24,142 nucleotides of DNA from Candidatus Thorarchaeota archaeon MP8T_1 (lineage in GTDB: Archaea; Asgardarchaeota; Thorarchaeia; Thorarchaeales; Thorarchaeaceae): the NCBI GenBank assembly GCA_002825465.1, contig PJER01000045.1, positions 1-24,142 on the forward strand, given 5' to 3'. The notes under the pieces were generated by a model that worked only from the letters and a program-made list of their open reading frames with translations, was not told the origin of the DNA and ran no database searches. Positions 20,436-24,142 of the stretch are shown here, one piece after another (position 1 is the first letter of the stretch; the number at the start of each line of letters is the position of its first letter). Both the position numbers and the translations under genes were made by a program.

Positions 20436-21608
20436 CTACTTGGCGATCTCGAAGGTTGCGCCAGTCTTGATCAGTTGGGTTGCCCAAATCCGATCAACGA
20501 TGGGATTCGCACCAAGAAGCTCCTTGATGGAACTCCGATGCCCCGCAGGACTGATCGTCCATACGTGGGTCGGGTATGGGATTTCGCCCACTGTCAAGAC
20601 TTCACCATCGATACTGGTGACACGGATAGCATCACCATTCATGGTTGTCTTCTGGATTTCAGGCGGTTCTTGGATGACGCCACCGCTCTTTACAACACGA
20701 ACTTGGTCAGCTTGCTCAGACAAGCGTTTGTAGGTCGTGCGTTCATCGAACAGTATGCGATCAGCAGCAGTAGCCGCCTTCACAGGATCATCTTCCATCC
20801 AGCAGTTCTCGAACCGTGGAAGGATATAACCTTCGGACTGTCCGCCAATCTTGATGCGAATATTCACACCACTGCGGATAGCGCGTAACGCTTCACAGCG
20901 ATAGAATACGCGGATTGACTTGTTCTCCTTGTCGGTGCGCTCGTTGTTGAACTTGTTCATAGCTTGCGCTACGGTCACAGCACTGTGATGTGCTGTTGGA
21001 ACAAGCTTTCCACCATAAACGCCCAACTCGGTCCACCCATCAGGGTAGATATTCAACAATCCGAAAGGACCGAAGTCCCCACTGTGCGTCCAGTGAACGT
21101 ATGCAACACTTGGAACATTCTGGCGAGCAACAGCGATATCAAATGGCACTTTCAATGCCACTTTGGGATCATTGTTGTCCACATACGCTCCACGGCGCAA
21201 GTGGCAGAGGATCAGGTTCGCCACTGCCTTTGCGTCAATGGTTTGGTAACCAAAGGTTGCCGCACCATCCATTTCAGGATTGACAATCACCTTCAGGGAG
21301 GAAGGCTTGGATGTATCCTTGCCGTTCTCGTCCTTCCAGTATGTCAGCTGAACGTTGAGGCGTTCTTTCCAGAAGTTCTGGAGTGTTGCTTCGTTCAATG
21401 AAGCAAACACTTCATCGCCATTCGTTGTCTTGCCGTTCCCATTCTCGTTGCTATCGACTGATGCCTCGAACTCTGCGTCAGTTTCAATCACGAAATCGGA
21501 ACTCGGTTTTGTCATAGTGACCTCCTTGTGGTCTTCAACAGTCGCAATCTGACCGTTCATCCCATCGTTGATGCTATCGCTAACGGGGTGCTTGGTTTTA
21601 CGTGGCAT
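20436..21608 (-). CDS. Hypothetical 390-residue protein with two possible starts
   Basis: From ATG 21608 (MPRKTKHPVSD, AGGAGG before it) the protein has 390 residues. A second in-frame ATG at 21515 (MTKPSSDFVIE) also has a strong AAGGAGG at correct distance, giving 359 residues. After an acidic, low-complexity lead the protein is a large alpha/beta domain with segments VKVPFDIA-like, PSVAYVHWTHSGDFGPFGLL and YPDGWTELGVYGGKLVP, then IRVFYRCEALRAIRSGVNIR. The abundance implied by two strong ribosome sites and the size suggest a major early protein, such as a DNA-binding protein, but no family is recognised. Confidence 0.75.
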   Translation of the reverse strand: MPRKTKHPVSDSINDGMNGQIATVEDHKEVTMTKPSSDFVIETDAEFEASVDSNENGNGKTTNGDEVFASLNEATLQNFWKERLNVQLTYWKDENGKDTSKPSSLKVIVNPEMDGAATFGYQTIDAKAVANLILCHLRRGAYVDNNDPKVALKVPFDIAVARQNVPSVAYVHWTHSGDFGPFGLLNIYPDGWTELGVYGGKLVPTAHHSAVTVAQAMNKFNNERTDKENKSIRVFYRCEALRAIRSGVNIRIKIGGQSEGYILPRFENCWMEDDPVKAATAADRILFDERTTYKRLSEQADQVRVVKSGGVIQEPPEIQKTTMNGDAIRVTSIDGEVLTVGEIPYPTHVWTISPAGHRSSIKELLGANPIVDRIWATQLIKTGATFEIAK

Positions 21609-21618
21609 ATATAACCTC

Positions 21619-22443
21619 CTATACGTCCCACAACTTTGCCATCTCAGCGGTGATCTCATCCGCTACAGTCTCACCAGGGCTGTCGAACTTCACAACCCCT
21701 AGTGATTCGAGCTCTTGAGCTTCAGCGATTTCTGCCTTGCTCAGACCAGAATACCGCTTCTGCTTGTTTGCTCGCTTGGCTTTCTTGGCGTCCATACGAT
21801 CCTTATATCCCCCGATGTTGTTATCGTAACGCCAAGCATTTCTGGAGGCATGGGCAGCCTTCAGTGCCATCTGGACGCGCTTCTCGTGATCCTTCAGGGA
21901 CACACTGTTGGGGAACTTGTCCTCAACAAATGCCTTTATATCGGCATACGCCTGAGTGTCCCATTCAGATGACGTTGGCGCATCGCCATCATGAGAGTCA
22001 GCCCACCGTTTCGAGATACTGGACAGCCTTCGTCCAAGCACCTCTAGGACATTCGAGTTCTCAAGCCATTCATCAAATTGCTGGTAGAATGACTTCGCCT
22101 CACGTCCCTTTTCGAGATTGCGACAACTCTCGACCTTTCGAGCGACCTGAAACAGCTCGTCTGCTTGAGCTTCCTCGATTAGCATGACAGCTGTATCAAT
22201 TTGCTCTTGATACCTAGCCTTGATCACATTCAGCTCAGCCTCGGTAAAGACCGCTGCTTCTGCTAACTTGATCTTAGCCTTGGTATCAGCCACAAAGGTC
22301 TGAAGCTTTCGGACTTGAGCGAGAGCAGCCACAGCTGCTTGCTCAGTCTCCACAATCTCATCAACCTTGAAGCTGATCTCTTCAACTGCGGACTCCAAGG
22401 CAGTAAGCTCTGCCCCGAAATCCAATTCCAATAAACTACTCAT
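21619..22443 (-). CDS. Coiled-coil protein
   Basis: 274 residues from ATG 22443, with GGAGG eight bases upstream; the GTG at 22452 overlaps that site. Residues about 10-115 are a long, Ala/Glu-rich coiled coil (ELTALESAVEEISFKVDEIV; VRKLQTFVADTKAKIKLAEA). The second half is charged, with a basic stretch (KDRMDAKKAKRANKQKRYSG, about 215-235) suited to nucleic-acid contact, and an acidic tail. Scaffolding or DNA-organising roles would fit; no family recognised. Confidence 0.75.
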   Translation of the reverse strand: MSSLLELDFGAELTALESAVEEISFKVDEIVETEQAAVAALAQVRKLQTFVADTKAKIKLAEAAVFTEAELNVIKARYQEQIDTAVMLIEEAQADELFQVARKVESCRNLEKGREAKSFYQQFDEWLENSNVLEVLGRRLSSISKRWADSHDGDAPTSSEWDTQAYADIKAFVEDKFPNSVSLKDHEKRVQMALKAAHASRNAWRYDNNIGGYKDRMDAKKAKRANKQKRYSGLSKAEIAEAQELESLGVVKFDSPGETVADEITAEMAKLWDV

Positions 22444-22447
22444 ATTT

Positions 22448-22465
22448 TGCACCTCCTATAGTGCA
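22448..22465 (-). promoter_or_regulatory. Ribosome-site hairpin of the coiled-coil gene
   Basis: Minus strand TGCAC-TATAGGAG-GTGCA: a perfect five-base-pair stem with the ribosome site in loop and stem, four bases before the ATG. It is analogous to the hairpins at 20293 and 24002. Confidence 0.45.
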
Positions 22466-22497
22466 CAGTCACAATCGCTTTCACGATCACTATCAAC

Positions 22498-22953
22498 CTA
22501 AACCGTGAGGAATAGGTATCCATCTTTCTCGGCTTCACCACTATCGAAATAGTGGTTCAACTGGTCAAGGGAATAGAAGCTCTTATCGGCTTCCAGCGGA
22601 AAACATTCCTGGCAACCCGCAAGAACACAGACGAACTCATGTGGGTCAGACGGACGTTCTGTCATCCCAAAGCTCATCATCATGCGTGTGATAGGGCGTT
22701 CACATCCATCGCAATGCTCAACAGAGATATTGTTCTTGATGCAATACTCTTTCAGAACATTCTTGCGTTCCGCGATGTCATCAAGCCCACACAAGACTGT
22801 ATGAAACAGGTCTGTGCTGCCAGTCAGATCACGGCAAATGCCACGTCCGCTATAGACATAGCTCTCGTCAGAAATGTGGAACTCTTTCTTCCAGTGTGCC
22901 GTGTGCCTCTCTTGCGAGAAAGCATATATCTGATCAAACTCTTCTTCAGTCAT
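22498..22953 (-). CDS. Hypothetical cysteine-rich protein, probable zinc site
   Basis: 151 residues with AAAGGAG upstream of the ATG. The N-terminal half is acidic and aromatic (QERHTAHWKKEFHISDESYV). The C-terminal half has CDGC (81-84) followed by CVLAGCQEC (109-117), enough ligands for one zinc ion. The 186 bases upstream contain an unusual structured leader (see that entry), so its expression is probably regulated after transcription starts. Function unknown. Confidence 0.7.
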   Translation of the reverse strand: MTEEEFDQIYAFSQERHTAHWKKEFHISDESYVYSGRGICRDLTGSTDLFHTVLCGLDDIAERKNVLKEYCIKNNISVEHCDGCERPITRMMMSFGMTERPSDPHEFVCVLAGCQECFPLEADKSFYSLDQLNHYFDSGEAEKDGYLFLTV

Positions 22954-23067
22954 ATCGCTCCTTTCTTCTAGGTTTCGGATACTGTGGTCATCTATGCCAC
23001 AGCAAGAGGGAGACCAATCCCTTTCGAGACTGGTCTCCTATTTGCCCCTGGCATAAATGGGGTTTGC

Positions 23068-23088
23068 CTAAATACTTACGAGGATCAT
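23068..23088 (-). CDS. Putative leader peptide, six residues
   Basis: ATG 23088 is preceded by AGGAGG five bases upstream, as strong as that of any gene here, yet the frame MILVSI ends after six codons. It sits at the 5' end of the structured leader. A translated peptide here could switch the downstream hairpins. The alternative is a chance ribosome site or the remnant of a lost gene. Confidence 0.35.
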   Translation of the reverse strand: MILVSI

Positions 23089-23121
23089 AGATACCTCCTA
23101 GAAACAGATAACGACCAACAG

Positions 23122-23139
23122 TGGATTAGGCAGCGACCA
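23122..23139 (+). repeat. Copy 2 of the 18-base intergenic motif, TGGATTAGGCAGCGACCA
   Basis: It matches 5941-5958 at 17 of 18 bases and abuts the stop codon of the next gene. It is enclosed by CCAACAG/CTGTTGG (23115-23121 with 23144-23150), so it lies in the loop of a hairpin. Confidence 0.6.
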
Positions 23140-23337
23140 CTAGCTGTTGGGCTTGGTGACCACGGTTTCTACAGTCCCGATGGTCTTGGCGGGTTTCTCG
23201 ACTGTAACGAGAGTGGATAGGGCGATAACCTCATTACGCTCGTTTAGAACGTATGAAGTTCCGCTACTCACCTCAACACCGCTCCCGCGAGGGAGCACGT
23301 GTGTCCGTGAGGTCTTACGTGATGGTCGTCCTGGCAT
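23140..23337 (-). CDS. Hypothetical small protein
   Basis: 65 residues with AAGGAGG seven bases before the ATG. A basic N-terminus (MPGRPSRKTSRTHVLPRGSG) is followed by a short beta-hairpin-like segment (TSYVLNERNEVIALSTLVTV) and a Thr/Val-rich tail. The gene contains a GCTCCC-GCGA-GGGAGC palindrome. Function unknown; the basic N-terminus could contact nucleic acid. Confidence 0.65.
   Translation of the reverse strand: MPGRPSRKTSRTHVLPRGSGVEVSSGTSYVLNERNEVIALSTLVTVEKPAKTIGTVETVVTKPNS
23281..23296 (-). repeat. Palindrome GCTCCC-TCGC-GGGAGC (family member)
   Basis: The longest arms of the TCCCNCGCGGGA family (six base pairs), inside the small gene at 23140-23337. Confidence 0.7.
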
Positions 23338-23340
23338 GAG

Positions 23341-23556
23341 TTACCTCCTTGCAGCAAAAGACCGTACCGCATACTTGGCGCGGGTATCGCGCCTTTCTGC
23401 CTTCCTCGATGTTCTGAGGGGATTCCATTCGTAGTCCTTACGGGGGTCACGGTCCACATAACCCCCAATCTGGCGGATGACGATAGCGAGCTTGCCAGGG
23501 TACAGGCGGTAGCTCTTCGTCACGTTGATACGCTTGGTGCAGATGCGAGTGGTCAT
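23341..23556 (-). CDS. Small basic protein
   Basis: 71 residues. The ATG shares one base with the previous TAA (TAATG). It is strongly basic throughout, especially at the C-terminus (PLRTSRKAERRDTRAKYAVR), consistent with nucleic-acid binding. No family or motif recognised. Confidence 0.65.
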   Translation of the reverse strand: MTTRICTKRINVTKSYRLYPGKLAIVIRQIGGYVDRDPRKDYEWNPLRTSRKAERRDTRAKYAVRSFAARR

Positions 23557-24008
23557 TACTGCGTCCTCTCAATCCACTCGCACAAGAAATCGTCCCTCGT
23601 CATCTCTTGCCAATCGAAGGGTTTCTCCTGCTGACGTACCAACCACAGGCTTGCTACTTCTGGAAAATCGTCTAATCCCCCTTTGATTTCCACCTGCTGT
23701 AGACAGGTGCGGCTCTCGATCATATCGCCATGATCAAAATTGGCAATGATATGATACGCCTTGCCAGAAGGAGCGAGGAACACGCGGCTCTCCAGAAGAA
23801 GCACCAGAGGTCTTCCGTCAATGTAGTTTGTGTAGTATGAGCCTTTCAGCACACCATCACAAAACAGCGTGACGAATGCCTCCACGTGAGGAAAGAGCCT
23901 TACTTTCTGTTCCTCAGTCAAAAGGTAGGGTGGTGGATAGCAAGGAAATGGCATCTCCTTGACTGCCGCATCCTTGTTTCCCCACTCCGATACAACGATC
24001 AGGCACAT
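23556..24008 (-). CDS. Hypothetical protein
   Basis: 150 residues. ATG 24008 (MCLIVVSEWG) is chosen because AAAGGAGG lies eight bases upstream; a longer frame to 24032 would include that site. A Pro-rich segment (MPFPCYPPPYLL, about 19-30) is followed by a mixed alpha/beta part (PLVLLLESRVFLAPSGKAYH) and a Trp-rich C-terminus. No family recognised. Confidence 0.7.
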   Translation of the reverse strand: MCLIVVSEWGNKDAAVKEMPFPCYPPPYLLTEEQKVRLFPHVEAFVTLFCDGVLKGSYYTNYIDGRPLVLLLESRVFLAPSGKAYHIIANFDHGDMIESRTCLQQVEIKGGLDDFPEVASLWLVRQQEKPFDWQEMTRDDFLCEWIERTQ

Positions 24009-24017
24009 ATTTGTGCC
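24002..24017 (-). promoter_or_regulatory. Start-codon hairpin
   Basis: Minus strand GGCACA-AATA-TGTGCC: a perfect six-base-pair stem that buries the ATG of the gene at 24008 and abuts its ribosome site. It could limit translation initiation. Confidence 0.45.
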
Positions 24018-24044
24018 CTCCTTTCCCTGCATATAGAGCAGGAA

Positions 24045-24079
24045 GAAGCATAGCTAAAGTTCCCCCTGTGCTATGCTTC
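24045..24079. other. Perfect 10-bp stem-loop between genes
   Basis: GAAGCATAGC (24045-24054) pairs with GCTATGCTTC (24070-24079) around a 15-base loop. It lies between the end of the right-hand partial gene and the gene at 24008. There is no T-run after it on either strand, so an intrinsic terminator is uncertain; processing or an mRNA-stability element is possible. Confidence 0.45.
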
Positions 24080-24094
24080 CGCTTGATCTTATGC

Positions 24095-24142
24095 CTAGAA
24101 GTTGGATATAAGGCTCACCAGAATGCTGACCAGCAGCGAACC
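24095..24142 (-). CDS. C-terminal end of an unidentified gene
   Basis: The last 15 codons and a TAG stop of a frame entering from the right edge: GSLLVSILVSLISNF. The hydrophobic ending is compatible with a membrane or structural protein, but too little is visible to identify it. Confidence 0.4.
   Translation of the reverse strand, partial: GSLLVSILVSLISNF

Larger units (their letters stand above)
22954..23139 (-). promoter_or_regulatory. Structured leader with alternative hairpins
   Basis: 186 bases without a normal-sized gene. Perfect stems are CTGTGG/CCACAG (22982-22987 with 22997-23002), GGAGACCA/TGGTCTCC (23009-23016 with 23031-23038) and CCCC/GGGG (23045-23048 with 23059-23062). ATGCCA (22994-22999) can also pair with TGGCAT (23049-23054), closing one long hairpin and excluding the first and third stems. 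Such mutually exclusive folds are typical of attenuators or riboregulators. No known riboswitch class is recognised and no strong promoter is seen. Confidence 0.45.

Noticed and set aside
1..24142. CRISPR arrays, insertion sequences, long direct repeats, rRNA or tRNA genes
   Set aside because: None was seen on reading both strands; the only repeats are the short motifs listed.

Overview
ORGANISM AND TYPE. The window looks like the early/accessory region of a large tailed double-stranded DNA phage, or a phage-plasmid or prophage-like element. It is densely packed with about 47 short genes. All but one lie on the minus strand, usually joined by ATGA or TAATG overlaps, and most have no recognisable family. 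Strong AAGGAGG-type ribosome binding sites, TTGACA/TATAAT promoters, GAAC-N4-GTTC-like operators and a perfect bacterial parS sequence point to a Gram-positive-type host. Bacillota is the best guess and Chloroflexota is possible. No structural, lysis, rRNA, tRNA, IS or CRISPR features were seen. LAYOUT (transcription runs right to left). (1) 24142-20436: the end of an unidentified gene, then small unknown genes, a coiled-coil protein and a 390-residue unknown protein. Several of these have RNA hairpins around the ribosome binding site, and one is preceded by a structured leader with a tiny upstream reading frame. (2) 20435-17948: a promoter and structured leader, then a protein with three zinc ribbons whose gene carries a perfect parS site, then three small genes. 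(3) 17947-15663: a promoter followed by seven compact small genes, including a 58-residue membrane protein. (4) 15145-15720: the only plus-strand gene, a helix-turn-helix protein resembling small terminase subunits. (5) 15130-14293: one unknown and two small zinc-ribbon genes. (6) 14292-9330: a promoter/operator region driving an operon with a ParB-like protein, an XRE-type repressor-like protein, a PD-(D/E)xK nuclease and a coiled-coil protein. (7) 9329-5996: a promoter, a KOW/SH3-like small protein, a RecD2-type helicase and three small genes. (8) 5995-1: an intergenic region with a possible plus-strand small RNA, about ten small unknown genes, a promoter, then a Sak4/RecA-like ATPase and two zinc-binding proteins. 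HOW IT MAY WORK. The ATPase, nuclease and RecD2 helicase form a plausible recombination/replication set. The ParB-like protein, the perfect parS site and a family of TCCC-NCGC-GGGA palindromes spread over 15 kb suggest a DNA-partition or DNA-organising system. This may use host ParB, the phage ParB-like protein, or both. A conserved ACATCTGTTA operator in four promoters suggests shared control by LexA or by a phage repressor.
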